Shown in pieces: positions 11,055 through 20,402 of a stretch of 41,790 nucleotides of DNA. Source of the DNA: Clostridiales bacterium (GTDB lineage: Bacteria; Bacillota; Clostridia; Lachnospirales; Lachnospiraceae). The stretch covers positions 1 to 41,790 of the forward strand of contig JAAYRE010000032.1 of NCBI GenBank assembly GCA_012518935.1, read 5' to 3'. How positions within the stretch are numbered: position 1 is the first letter of the stretch; every line of letters starts with the position of its first letter. The notes beneath the pieces were generated by a model. It saw only the letters and a program-made list of their open reading frames with translations. It was not told the origin of the DNA and did not search any database. A program made the position numbers and the translations under genes.

Positions 11055-11777
11055 TTATTTATCTTTATTTTCTTTACTTTCCATGGTTTTATTAATGTCT
11101 AAAATCATTTTCTCTAACCTATCAAATCTATCACAAATATTTTTAAGATCACCCTTTAAGCAATCATTTTCTTTTCTTAGATTAATTACATCCCTCTTAT
11201 AAGGGTCTGGCAAATGTACCTGATCCATATCTTCTCTTGGCAATCTAACATTGTCACGTTTAACAACCCTGCCTGGAACACCAACTACAGTGGAATTAGG
11301 TGGAACCTCTGACAAGACTACGGAACCTGCACCTATCTTAGAATTCTCCCCAATTGTAAATGAGCCTAATACCTTTGCTCCTGCACTTATCATTACATTA
11401 TTGCCTATGGTAGGATGCCTTTTTCCTTTTTCTTTACCTGTACCCCCTAGGGTAACACCTTGGTATAGAGTCACATTATCCCCTATAATTGTGGTTTCAC
11501 CAATTACTACGCCATGGCCATGATCAATAAATAACCCCTTTCCTATGGTGGCTCCAGGATGTATCTCTATACCAGTCTTACGAGCTGTCCTTTGGGATAT
11601 CCACCTTGCCCAAAAATAATGTTTTCTCTTGTACAGCTTGTGGGCAAGTCTATAGTGCAATATAGCCCTAAAACTGGGATATAGGAAGACTTCCATTGAG
11701 GAGCGTATGGCTGGATCTCTTTCTCTTATAATTTGCATTTCTTCTTTTATATATTTAATTAATCCCATTATATCCAC
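11055..11777 (-). CDS. cysE: Serine O-acetyltransferase
   Basis: [59 protein letters not shown] left-handed beta-helix hexapeptides. Confidence 0.96.
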   Translation of the reverse strand: MDIMGLIKYIKEEMQIIRERDPAIRSSMEVFLYPSFRAILHYRLAHKLYKRKHYFWARWISQRTARKTGIEIHPGATIGKGLFIDHGHGVVIGETTIIGDNVTLYQGVTLGGTGKEKGKRHPTIGNNVMISAGAKVLGSFTIGENSKIGAGSVVLSEVPPNSTVVGVPGRVVKRDNVRLPREDMDQVHLPDPYKRDVINLRKENDCLKGDLKNICDRFDRLEKMILDINKTMESKENKDK

Positions 11778-11860
11778 CTCCCATTTATTATACGATTAAA
11801 GTTTGCATTCATGCGGAGCATATTTCGATATACTAGGATGCACTTTCCTATTATATCAAC

Positions 11861-11885
11861 AAACCGCCTCTATATAGAGGCGGTT
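11861..11885 (-). terminator. T-box-associated intrinsic terminator
   Basis: AAACCGCCTC TATA TAGAGGCGGTT hairpin; overlaps the antiterminator region with GGAACCGCG. Confidence 0.85.
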
Positions 11886-12105
11886 ACTTCGCGGTTCCAC
11901 TCTAATTGAATGTCATTATGTACTTAAGCTGACATATCTCATATTCAGATAACGGCTGTAACCGAACTCGGCTAAGTTACCCCTCACCGAATCAGCTCCC
12001 GGATGCACTTCACTTATAGATACCATAAGGAGTGCTTTCAGCCGGTGACACCCCATCTCTGATACAGATCCATAAGTTACTTTTCCGTTCATAGCTTTTA
12101 ACATA
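11861..12105 (-). promoter_or_regulatory. T-box leader, probably tRNA-Cys responsive, controlling cysE-cysS-mrnC
   Basis: Minus strand carries the canonical AGAGTGGAACCGCG T-box motif (plus coordinates 11890-11903), followed by a terminator (CCGCCTCTATATAGAGGCGG plus T-rich). The Stem-I-like region contains GAAGTGCATCC, with candidate specifier TGC (Cys) at 12005-12007. Downstream genes are cysE and cysS. Confidence 0.92.
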
Positions 12106-12166
12106 TTATATTTAGTTCATTTTATGCATAAATCTATAATTTGTCAACAGTTATTCTTCTAGCTAT

Positions 12167-12712
12167 CTATTTTGAGCATCCTTTACAGCCATTACAGTTT
12201 TTTTCATTATTCATAGGTGTAACATCTACCTGGTAATTCATCATGGACTCTATAAGGCAGACGGCATTTGCAGCTATACCAAGACCTTCTCCAGTAAATC
12301 CAAGTCCTTCCTCAGTAGTTGCTTTTATATTAATCCTATCAGGCTCAATATCCAAAGCATCTGCTATATTCTTAATCATCAAAGGTATATAATTGGCTAG
12401 TTTGGGTTTTTGAGCAATAATAGTGGCATCTATATTTTCGATTAAGTAAAGCTTGTCATCAAGTAGGAGTTTTACCTTTTTTAATAGTTCAATGCTGGAT
12501 ATATCCATATAAGAATCATCCGTATCAGGAAACTGTCTGCCAATATCCCCAAGAGCTGCTGCCCCCAAGAGGGCATCCATGATTGCATGAACAAGTACAT
12601 CTGCATCGGAATGACCCAAAAGACCCTGTATATATGGAATTGTAACTCCTCCCAGAATTAACTCCCTATCCTCAACCAATCGGTGAACATCATAGCCTGT
12701 TCCAATTCTCAT
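12167..12712 (-). CDS. ispF: 2-C-methyl-D-erythritol 2,4-cyclodiphosphate synthase with a Cys-rich C-terminal tail
   Basis: [72 protein letters not shown] motifs; tail [14 protein letters not shown]. Confidence 0.96.
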   Translation of the reverse strand: MRIGTGYDVHRLVEDRELILGGVTIPYIQGLLGHSDADVLVHAIMDALLGAAALGDIGRQFPDTDDSYMDISSIELLKKVKLLLDDKLYLIENIDATIIAQKPKLANYIPLMIKNIADALDIEPDRINIKATTEEGLGFTGEGLGIAANAVCLIESMMNYQVDVTPMNNEKNCNGCKGCSK

Positions 12713-12782
12713 CTAATAATACCTCCTAAATAAATTCTAGCCCATACATTTTTTGCTTAATAATATATCATCAGCCCTATAA

Positions 12783-14597
12783 TTAAAATAACATATTCTG
12801 AATATATAGTTTATTAAAATTATCATCATTAGACAAATGTATCTCTTTTGTTATTGATATTATGTGCTCCAACCTTTTTAGATTATCTGATTTTCTAGCA
12901 ACTTGACTGGCTCCAAGTATTGATGTATTACCTGTTCCCTTAACCTTGTTTGCAACAAGCTCAGGAAGTAATCCAATCCTTACAGCTTTTTCTATGTCCA
13001 GATGATATCCAAAGCTTCCTGCTATATATACCTTATCAAGCTCTTTTAATGAAGTTCCAAACAGATTAACTAATATCTCTGTTCCCGCTCTAATAGCTGC
13101 CTTAGCCATCTGAAGTTGTCTAACATCCTGTTGACTAAAGCTAAAGTCAGCAAGAACAAAACCCCTATCAAAATATGGATCCTCTAATAGGCCGGTCTCG
13201 TCAATAATACCCTCTTTTAAGAGTTCAGATACCAACTCTATAATTCCTGTTCCACATAACCCAACAGGCTTCTCATCCTCAATAGTCTCATAGCTTAACC
13301 TTCCACCCTCTAGAGTAATGTGGTTAATGGCACCAGGAATGGAGCCAACACCACAAGAGACATTGACTCCTTCAAAGGCTGGACCTGCAGCGGTAGAGGT
13401 TACCAGTATCTTGTCCTTATTACCTATGGCCATTTCACCGTTGGTTCCTAAATCTATGAACATGCAAATCTCATTCTTATGGTCAAAGTCACAAGCAAGC
13501 AATCCTGATGCAATATCCCCTCCTACAAAGGTAGATATACCAGGAAGCAATATGATTGGTATCTTTTCTTCTATACAAAATATCTTGTCTGTTGATGTAT
13601 TAATAGTTTTCAAATTAATCGGAGTATAAGGATATAACCCCAGTCCATGACAGGAATAGCCCATAAAAAGATGAATCATGGTGGTATTACCGGCTATAAC
13701 TATCTTATCAATTCTATCAAAGCTTATTTTATGCTTATCTATAAGATGACGAATTCCAAGAAGAATCTCATGACGAATTAGTTGCATCAATAAGTCTCGT
13801 TTACCTTCATTGGAGGCCTTTATTCTTGAGATTACATCTGTACCATATTTTCTTTGGGGGTTTAATGCAATATATTCACCCACTGCATTCCCATCTGATA
13901 ATGATAACAAACTAAGAACTAAGGTTGTGGTTCCAGTATCAACTGCCACAGCATATTTATCTGAATCAACTGTATTATATATTTTTTCTGTTCTATCTGC
14001 TATATCTGAATTCATTGTCATTACCATAAATTCATCTGGGGATAGATTAAAAGATTCTATCTTAAGCTTTGAATCTTCATATGTAAGTGTGCTGATACAT
14101 GAATTTTTTAACCTGGTCTTTCCTGAGCCTTCATCTCCACCAGATAAAACAGAAAGTACGGCATTAATTGCCGCTCCATGTGATACCATTATTATATCTT
14201 GATCTTTATACTTCTCTATATTTCTATAAATACAATCAAGAAGCCTTTTGCATAATTCATCAAAAGGCTCCATTGATTTTTCTTCCCTACCGAAAGTATC
14301 AAAATACTTCCTTCTATCATAGGACATACCTGATAAAATACCAAATTCCCGCTCTATCAAATCCTCATCAATGATTACATCAGACCCAGCAAGACCTTCA
14401 GAAATAATCTTGGCAGTCTCTACAGCACGAATAAGAGGGCTGGTTAAAACAACTCTTACCCCCGTATCCCTTAGTGCTTCCTTGGCTCTTCCGGCTTGTA
14501 TTCTTCCTGTCTCATTAAGCTCGATGTCTTCTCTGCCTTGAAGTCTGCCCTGTAGATTCCAGTCAGTCTCCCCATGACGGATTAAATAGATTTTCAT
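12783..14597 (-). CDS. Fusion protein: N-terminal histidine phosphatase (phosphoglycerate-mutase-like) plus C-terminal RACo/DUF4445-type ASKHA ATPase domain
   Basis: N-terminus MKIYLIRHGETDWNLQGRLQGR ... IIMVSHGAAINA (RHG and second catalytic His). C-terminus AVDTGTTTLVLSLL, IAGNTTMIHLFMG, FIDLGTNGEMAIG, VSCGVGSIPGAI, GLCGTGIIELV, AGSFGYHLDIEKAVRIGLLPE. Start assigned to ATG 14597 (RBS CTGGAGGC); the ORF-track start at 14621 is a TTG. Confidence 0.9.
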   Translation of the reverse strand: MKIYLIRHGETDWNLQGRLQGREDIELNETGRIQAGRAKEALRDTGVRVVLTSPLIRAVETAKIISEGLAGSDVIIDEDLIEREFGILSGMSYDRRKYFDTFGREEKSMEPFDELCKRLLDCIYRNIEKYKDQDIIMVSHGAAINAVLSVLSGGDEGSGKTRLKNSCISTLTYEDSKLKIESFNLSPDEFMVMTMNSDIADRTEKIYNTVDSDKYAVAVDTGTTTLVLSLLSLSDGNAVGEYIALNPQRKYGTDVISRIKASNEGKRDLLMQLIRHEILLGIRHLIDKHKISFDRIDKIVIAGNTTMIHLFMGYSCHGLGLYPYTPINLKTINTSTDKIFCIEEKIPIILLPGISTFVGGDIASGLLACDFDHKNEICMFIDLGTNGEMAIGNKDKILVTSTAAGPAFEGVNVSCGVGSIPGAINHITLEGGRLSYETIEDEKPVGLCGTGIIELVSELLKEGIIDETGLLEDPYFDRGFVLADFSFSQQDVRQLQMAKAAIRAGTEILVNLFGTSLKELDKVYIAGSFGYHLDIEKAVRIGLLPELVANKVKGTGNTSILGASQVARKSDNLKRLEHIISITKEIHLSNDDNFNKLYIQNMLF

Positions 14598-14617
14598 AAG
14601 TAGCCTCCAGAAATATA

Positions 14618-15358
14618 TCAAGTATTTGTAGAAACCACTTTTCCATTGGTTTCAAAAATCTCAATTACTTGTTGCATAAGTTCCTTGCTTGGTTCCTTGG
14701 TGTCATGCAACTTATAATCTAGACCAAGTTCCTCCCATTTATATTCACCCATTTTGTGAAATGGAAGTAGCTCGATTTTCTCCACATTGGGATATTCATC
14801 AAGATGAGCTGATAACCTTCTTACACTATCAAGATTATCCGTTAAGTTGGGTACTAGGATATATCTAACCCAGGTAGCTACATTCTTTTCCCTAAGATAA
14901 TCTAGGAAATTCAGTGTAGGACTTAATGATACCCCTGTTACATTTTTATATACAATCGGGTCATAATTCTTAATATCAAGAAGTACTAAGTCGGTATATT
15001 CCATAAGCTCTTTAATAGTATTATTAAAGATATATCCAGAAGTATCAATAGCAACAGAAATACCATTTTCTTTACACTTCTTACTTACTTCTAGTATAAA
15101 CTCAGCTTGTAGCAGAGGCTCGCCACCTGTAAAGGTGACACCTCCACTAGAATGTTTAATATAAGCTTTATATTTTAGGATTTCTTCCATTAATTTATCA
15201 GGTGTATATTCATCACCCAAGGTTACATCCCATGTATCAGGATTATGGCAAAACTGGCATCGCAGGGGACATCCCTGCATAAAGACCACAAAGCGTATCC
15301 CGGGTCCATCTACAGTACCAAAACTCTCCAACGAATGTATTCGTCCAAGTTTACTCAT
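14618..15358 (-). CDS. pflA: Pyruvate formate-lyase-activating enzyme (radical SAM)
   Basis: IHSLESFGTVDGPGIRFVVFMQGCPLRCQFCHNPDTWD (CxxxCxxC cluster), GGVTFTGGEPLLQ. Confidence 0.97.
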   Translation of the reverse strand: MSKLGRIHSLESFGTVDGPGIRFVVFMQGCPLRCQFCHNPDTWDVTLGDEYTPDKLMEEILKYKAYIKHSSGGVTFTGGEPLLQAEFILEVSKKCKENGISVAIDTSGYIFNNTIKELMEYTDLVLLDIKNYDPIVYKNVTGVSLSPTLNFLDYLREKNVATWVRYILVPNLTDNLDSVRRLSAHLDEYPNVEKIELLPFHKMGEYKWEELGLDYKLHDTKEPSKELMQQVIEIFETNGKVVSTNT

Positions 15359-15384
15359 AGGCCATCCTTCTTTCTATATGTTTC

Positions 15385-17610
15385 CTATCTCTTATGGAAT
15401 GTACGATTTATAACGTCTAGTTGTTGCTCCCTATTAAGTTTGACAAAGTTAACAGCATAACCGGATACACGAATAGTAAGTTGAGGATACTTCTCTGGAT
15501 GTTCCATTGCATCTATCAGAGTCTCACGGTCAAATACATTAACATTAATGTGATGTCCTTTACTCTCAAAATAACCATCTAATAAACCCACAAGATTATT
15601 AACTCTATCTTCTTTATCCTTACCCAATGCCTTAGGTACGATTGAGAATGTATAAGAAATTCCATCCTCCGCATGCCTATAAGGTAATTTAGCAACAGAT
15701 GCCATGGATGCCACTGCACCATTCTTATCCCTTCCATGCATTGGATTTGCTCCTGGAGCAAATGGTTCGCCAGCTTTTCTACCATCTGGTGTACTTCCTG
15801 TCTTCTTGCCATATACAACATTGGATGTTATGGTAAGGACTGACAATGTCGGTATTGCATCACGGTAAGTTTTTACTTTACGAAGCTTATTCATAAAGCG
15901 TTCTACTATTTCAATTGCAATTTGGTCAACACGGTCGTCATTATTACCATAGGCAGGATAATCTCCTTCTATCTCATAATCTGTAGCCAGACCTGCTTCA
16001 TTACGTATTACCTTAACTTTGGCATATTTAATAGCAGATAGGGAGTCCGCTACTACAGATAATCCTGCTATTCCACATGCTTCTGTACGCAATACATCCT
16101 TATCATGTAGTGCCATCTGTAATCTTTCGTAGTTATATTTATCATGCATGTAGTGAATTACGTTAAGGGTATTAATATATAATTCTGAGAGCCATTCTAG
16201 AGTCTGGTCAAACTTTGTTACAACTTCGTCATAATCAAGATATTCGCTTGTAATAGGTGCAAACATAGGACCAACCTGGTCTCCTGACTTCTCATCCTTA
16301 CCACCATTAATTGTATATAATAGTGCCTTAGCAAGGTTTGCCCGTGCACCAAAGAACTGCATCTGCTTACCAATTCTCATAGCTGATACACAGCAAGCAA
16401 TTCCATAGTCATCGCCCCAGTAATCTCTCATCAAATCATCGTTCTCATACTGGATAGAGCTGGTATCTATGGAAACCTTGGAACAGAATCTCTTAAATGG
16501 TTCAGGCAAAGATACAGACCAAAGTACAGTTAGGTTTGGCTCTGGTGCAGGTCCCAGATTATACAAGGTGTTCAATATTCTGAAACTGCTCTTAGTAACA
16601 AGGGTTCTTCCGTCAACTCCCATGCCACCGATAGATTCTGTAACCCAGGTAGGATCTCCTGAGAAAAGATCATTATATTCCGGTGTACGAAGGAATCTAA
16701 CCATACGTAATTTCATTACGAATTGATCCATTAACTCTTGAACTTCTTGCTCAGTTATTAAGCCATTTTTTAAATCTCTTTCATAATATATATCCAGGAA
16801 TGTGGACACACGGCCAAGACTCATAGCCGCACCGTCTTGTTCCTTAATAGCTCCAAGATATGCAAAATAAGTCCACTGAGTAGCCTCAAAGGAGTTTTTT
16901 GCAGGTACACTAATATCATAACCGTATGATGCTGCCATTTCCTTCAGTTGCTTTAATGCCTTAATCTGCTCAGATAATTCCTCACGCTGACGAATATCTG
17001 GAGAACCAAGTGAAGGATTTTCAAGAAGTTTTTTCTCATGAAGTTTTTCTTCAATTAAATAATCCACTCCATAAAGAGCTACTCTACGATAATCTCCGAT
17101 TATTCTTCCTCTGCCGTAAGCATCAGGTAGTCCAGTGATTATTCCTGAATGTCTTGCCTTTCTCATAGCATCTGTATAAGCATCAAATACTCCATCATTA
17201 TGGGTCTTACGATTGTCTGTGAATATTTGCTCTGTAGTCTTATCAAGAGTATATCCATAGGAATCCAGTGCTTTTTTAACAACACGGATTCCACCGTTGG
17301 GCATAATACCTCTCTTTAAAGGTTTATCTGTCTGAAAACCTACAATAACTTCATTATCTTTATCTAAATATCCAGGACCAAAGGTAGTTATTGTAGAAGG
17401 TCTTAAAGTCTCCGCATCAATAATTCCTTTTTTATTCTCTTCCTTCATAAGCTCCTTAACTTGTTCAAAAAGCTTAAGAGTTCTTTCTGTAGGCCCTGTT
17501 AAGAATGAATCGTCACCTTCATAGGGTGTATAATTATGTTGTATAAAGCTTCTGACATTTACATCTGTCACCCAGCTTCCAGGTTCAAAGCCTTGCCATT
17601 CTTGTCTCAT
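15385..17610 (-). CDS. pflB: Formate acetyltransferase (pyruvate formate-lyase)
   Basis: Catalytic Cys pair [20 protein letters not shown]; glycyl-radical motif [12 protein letters not shown] near the C-terminus. Confidence 0.98.
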   Translation of the reverse strand: MRQEWQGFEPGSWVTDVNVRSFIQHNYTPYEGDDSFLTGPTERTLKLFEQVKELMKEENKKGIIDAETLRPSTITTFGPGYLDKDNEVIVGFQTDKPLKRGIMPNGGIRVVKKALDSYGYTLDKTTEQIFTDNRKTHNDGVFDAYTDAMRKARHSGIITGLPDAYGRGRIIGDYRRVALYGVDYLIEEKLHEKKLLENPSLGSPDIRQREELSEQIKALKQLKEMAASYGYDISVPAKNSFEATQWTYFAYLGAIKEQDGAAMSLGRVSTFLDIYYERDLKNGLITEQEVQELMDQFVMKLRMVRFLRTPEYNDLFSGDPTWVTESIGGMGVDGRTLVTKSSFRILNTLYNLGPAPEPNLTVLWSVSLPEPFKRFCSKVSIDTSSIQYENDDLMRDYWGDDYGIACCVSAMRIGKQMQFFGARANLAKALLYTINGGKDEKSGDQVGPMFAPITSEYLDYDEVVTKFDQTLEWLSELYINTLNVIHYMHDKYNYERLQMALHDKDVLRTEACGIAGLSVVADSLSAIKYAKVKVIRNEAGLATDYEIEGDYPAYGNNDDRVDQIAIEIVERFMNKLRKVKTYRDAIPTLSVLTITSNVVYGKKTGSTPDGRKAGEPFAPGANPMHGRDKNGAVASMASVAKLPYRHAEDGISYTFSIVPKALGKDKEDRVNNLVGLLDGYFESKGHHINVNVFDRETLIDAMEHPEKYPQLTIRVSGYAVNFVKLNREQQLDVINRTFHKR

Positions 17611-17665
17611 ACTTTATCCTCCTTATTTTGCAGGAACATTAAGGTTTATAATATTCTACTTAATA

Positions 17666-17694
17666 ATCATAGAGATTGATTATTTTCTTGTCAA
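17666..17694 (-). promoter_or_regulatory. Sigma-A-type promoter for pflB
   Basis: Minus strand: TTGACA - 17 nt (AGAAAATAATCAATCTC) - TATGAT. Confidence 0.75.
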
Positions 17695-17701
17695 TGGTAA
17701 A

Positions 17702-17716
17702 TGATAATAGTTATCA
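17702..17716. promoter_or_regulatory. Fur-family-like 7-1-7 inverted repeat upstream of the pflB promoter
   Basis: TGATAATAGTTATCA; one mismatch to the classical 7-1-7 Fur box TGATAATNATTATCA; 7 nt upstream of the pflB -35 element. Confidence 0.5.
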
Positions 17717-17767
17717 AAAACATTTTTCATTAAAAATAGTCATATTGACTAAACCACCTTTTTATTC

Positions 17768-17995
17768 CTAAATCATCTCACTGAAATTCTTAAATAATTC
17801 AATATCTTCTTTTGTAAGTCTTAAATTTGAACTGATATTTTTTCCTTCCTCAGTCATAACATTGATTTCAATAACAGTTCCTTCTTTTAAATAATTATGT
17901 TGTAAAGCACCAATAAAACTAATAAATTTGGGATGATTAATTGCAAATCTTTCCCATGCAGCTTTTATTTTAAATAATTTACCAGGGTTCAACAT
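17768..17995 (-). CDS. Conserved-looking hypothetical small protein (75 aa)
   Basis: ORF MLNPGKLFKIKAAWERFAINHPKFISFIGALQHNYLKEGTVIEINVMTEEGKNI...; well-behaved start; family not recognised. Confidence 0.6.
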   Translation of the reverse strand: MLNPGKLFKIKAAWERFAINHPKFISFIGALQHNYLKEGTVIEINVMTEEGKNISSNLRLTKEDIELFKNFSEMI

Positions 17996-18286
17996 TCCAT
18001 AATCACTCCTATAACAGTTATTGTTACTTTATAATGCATAAAGAACTTCGATAGACAATTATATTACATGATTAGACTAATTAAATCAATGATTTAAATC
18101 ACATTTACATTATATATTATAATAAGTAAAAGTTGGATTTTATCCGATATAATTAGTATCAGTGTAACTATGTATATTAATGTCAAAACACCGACTAAAT
18201 TTAAGCAGTTATGATTATTGTAAAATCTGGGGATAAGAGTTTTAAAGAAACACTTTAGAATCCTATATTAAGAATGGAGAAATAGT

Positions 18287-19999
18287 ATGGAAATAAATGA
18301 TTCAGGAAGATTAAAACATCAAAGGCTTCATAAAATAGTAGCCTCCGAATATGAATCTTCCTTAGCAAAAGCACAAGATATAAAACCCCCTAGGCAGGAG
18401 CCAAATATTTCCCCTTCAATTAATGAAGATAATATCATTAAAGGAGAAATAATTGACCTTAGGCTTCATGATGTCAAAATCAGGTTAGAACCCAGTGGTC
18501 AGGTTATTACAGCTAAGGTGTCAGCAAAGCTTCCTCTATCAATTGGACAGCTAGCTAACTTTATAGTTTCAGACAAAACAGGAGATCAGATTACCTTAAA
18601 ATTAATATCCTCTGATACTACTCCTATTAACGACCTGGTTTATAAGGCATTATATAGTGCCGGATTGGCTACTTCTGATAAGAATCTTAACTTAGTACAA
18701 GAACTATTAAAGTACAATATGCCTGTGGATAAAAAGACTCTTATGTCATTAATAAAACTTACATCCACTTATCCTGATACAGATATAACAACCCTTACAT
18801 TAATGTATAAAAACAACCTACCAATTAATACAAGCAGTGTTGCACAATTTGAATCATATCAGCAGGGAACCCATCAAATTCTTAATGAGCTAAACTCACT
18901 TGCGGATATAATACCTAATACAATATTTGATATCCAAAAATCAGATGACAACACAATAGATTTAACTAATGCCTATAAATCAGAAGAAGTTGTTATAAGC
19001 TCTAATGATAAGTGTCATTCACCTCATTTAGTTTCTGCTGATACAGATAATTTGTTAAGCCTACATAAAGAGATTCTTAATATTATCAGAGACGGGGAAA
19101 ACAGGCAAATAGAGTATATAACTAATAGAGAATTAAAACATATATTTACTGAAAATGAACTTATACAACTACAGGATGCTCTTAATCTAACATACCTACC
19201 AGACTCCATGACCTTAACCGAGCTTTATCATCATGTTAGTAACCTCTATAATAAAGGGAATGATTTTATCTCTATTATCAATAATATCAAACTAACAGCC
19301 CATGTATTTGAGGCTTTTATCGGCATGTCATATTATATGGCAAAATCTGACAAGGAGATTTTATTTGATCTTCTAAATACTAATAGCTATGAGGATTTTA
19401 TATATGATTCCCTACATAATCGTTGGACCTTAAGTCCCAAGGACCTGGTAACTTCCAATAAGGTTACTGAGTATTTTAGAAGATTAGAAAATGATTTAGA
19501 AAGTTTACAGGAGCTTTCAACAAATAGTAAAAGTTCCGATATTAGCAGTGTGAAATCTTCATTAAATAAACTGCAGGAAAATCTGCAGTTTATGAGAGAT
19601 TTGAATAATTTATTTTTATATGTCCAGCTACCCATCCGTCTACTAGGACAAGATGCCCATGGTGAATTATATGTATTCTCAAAAAAGAAGCAAGCTCTTG
19701 ATTTAACAGAGCAAATTAGCCTTCTTCTTCACCTTGACATGGCTAATCTGGGGCCATTAGATATTCATATGACCATGAAAGATAGATATGTACAAGCAGT
19801 ATTTTATCTAGAGAAAGAGTCTGAACATATTATTAAAGAACATATAAACCAGTTAATTAATCTACTTTCATTAAAAGGCTATACTCTTCAAGCAAAGACT
19901 GAAGTCTCCAGAGGAAAACCAGATTTTATTACTGATATATTGGAGCAAGATGTTAAGGAGCATATGGTATACCGTCATTCCTTTGATATTAGAGCGTAG
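18287..19999 (+). CDS. Flagellar hook-length-control (FliK-like) domain protein
   Basis: 570 aa; C-terminal LHLDMANLGPLDIHMTMKDRYVQAVFYLEKESEHIIKEHINQLINLLSLKGYTLQAKTEV resembles the FliK C-terminal domain; GGAGAAATAGT RBS. Confidence 0.65.
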   Translation: MEINDSGRLKHQRLHKIVASEYESSLAKAQDIKPPRQEPNISPSINEDNIIKGEIIDLRLHDVKIRLEPSGQVITAKVSAKLPLSIGQLANFIVSDKTGDQITLKLISSDTTPINDLVYKALYSAGLATSDKNLNLVQELLKYNMPVDKKTLMSLIKLTSTYPDTDITTLTLMYKNNLPINTSSVAQFESYQQGTHQILNELNSLADIIPNTIFDIQKSDDNTIDLTNAYKSEEVVISSNDKCHSPHLVSADTDNLLSLHKEILNIIRDGENRQIEYITNRELKHIFTENELIQLQDALNLTYLPDSMTLTELYHHVSNLYNKGNDFISIINNIKLTAHVFEAFIGMSYYMAKSDKEILFDLLNTNSYEDFIYDSLHNRWTLSPKDLVTSNKVTEYFRRLENDLESLQELSTNSKSSDISSVKSSLNKLQENLQFMRDLNNLFLYVQLPIRLLGQDAHGELYVFSKKKQALDLTEQISLLLHLDMANLGPLDIHMTMKDRYVQAVFYLEKESEHIIKEHINQLINLLSLKGYTLQAKTEVSRGKPDFITDILEQDVKEHMVYRHSFDIRA

Positions 20000-20342
20000 A
20001 CACCTGCTTATCATCATAGGCATCAAAAACATATGAAAGAATTTCTGCCATACCTACAAATTCGCATCCATACATGGTTTGCTTATCATCAATGGGCTGA
20101 CTACGGATTATTTTCACAACAGTACGAAGAGTTTCTTTATCTCCTAGGTTGATATTTGCATTGAAATAATAACCTAGGGGTAGTTTACTCTCCGAGCTAA
20201 AGCCTATCCCAGATTTTGAAATATCCAAAACTTTTATTGGAGCGTTAATATTTAATACTTTAACATAGTCTTGCTTATATAGTTCGTTAATTTCTAAGGA
20301 CAAATTAATTGACATCCTTTTATCTCTTCGTCTATCTTTCAT
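19989..20342 (-). CDS. PilZ domain protein (putative c-di-GMP receptor)
   Basis: MKDRRRDKRMSINL (RxxxR), VLDISKSGIGFSS (D-x-S-x-x-G), YGCEFVGM; start at ATG 20342 with GGAGGTG RBS. Overlaps the convergent FliK-like ORF by 11 nt. Confidence 0.85.
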   Translation of the reverse strand: MKDRRRDKRMSINLSLEINELYKQDYVKVLNINAPIKVLDISKSGIGFSSESKLPLGYYFNANINLGDKETLRTVVKIIRSQPIDDKQTMYGCEFVGMAEILSYVFDAYDDKQVSTL

Positions 20343-20402
20343 AATGCACCTCCAATCCAATGATGATGTAATTATATTACAAATTCATAAGTATAACAAT
20401 GA

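Noticed and set aside
11916-12104. 62-aa minus-strand ORF (MLKAMNGKVTYGSVSEMGCHRLKALL...)
   Set aside because: Lies entirely within the T-box leader; it is an artefact of the structured RNA region.
15579-15821. Alternate-frame minus-strand ORF inside pflB
   Set aside because: Shadow ORF within a clear pflB coding region.
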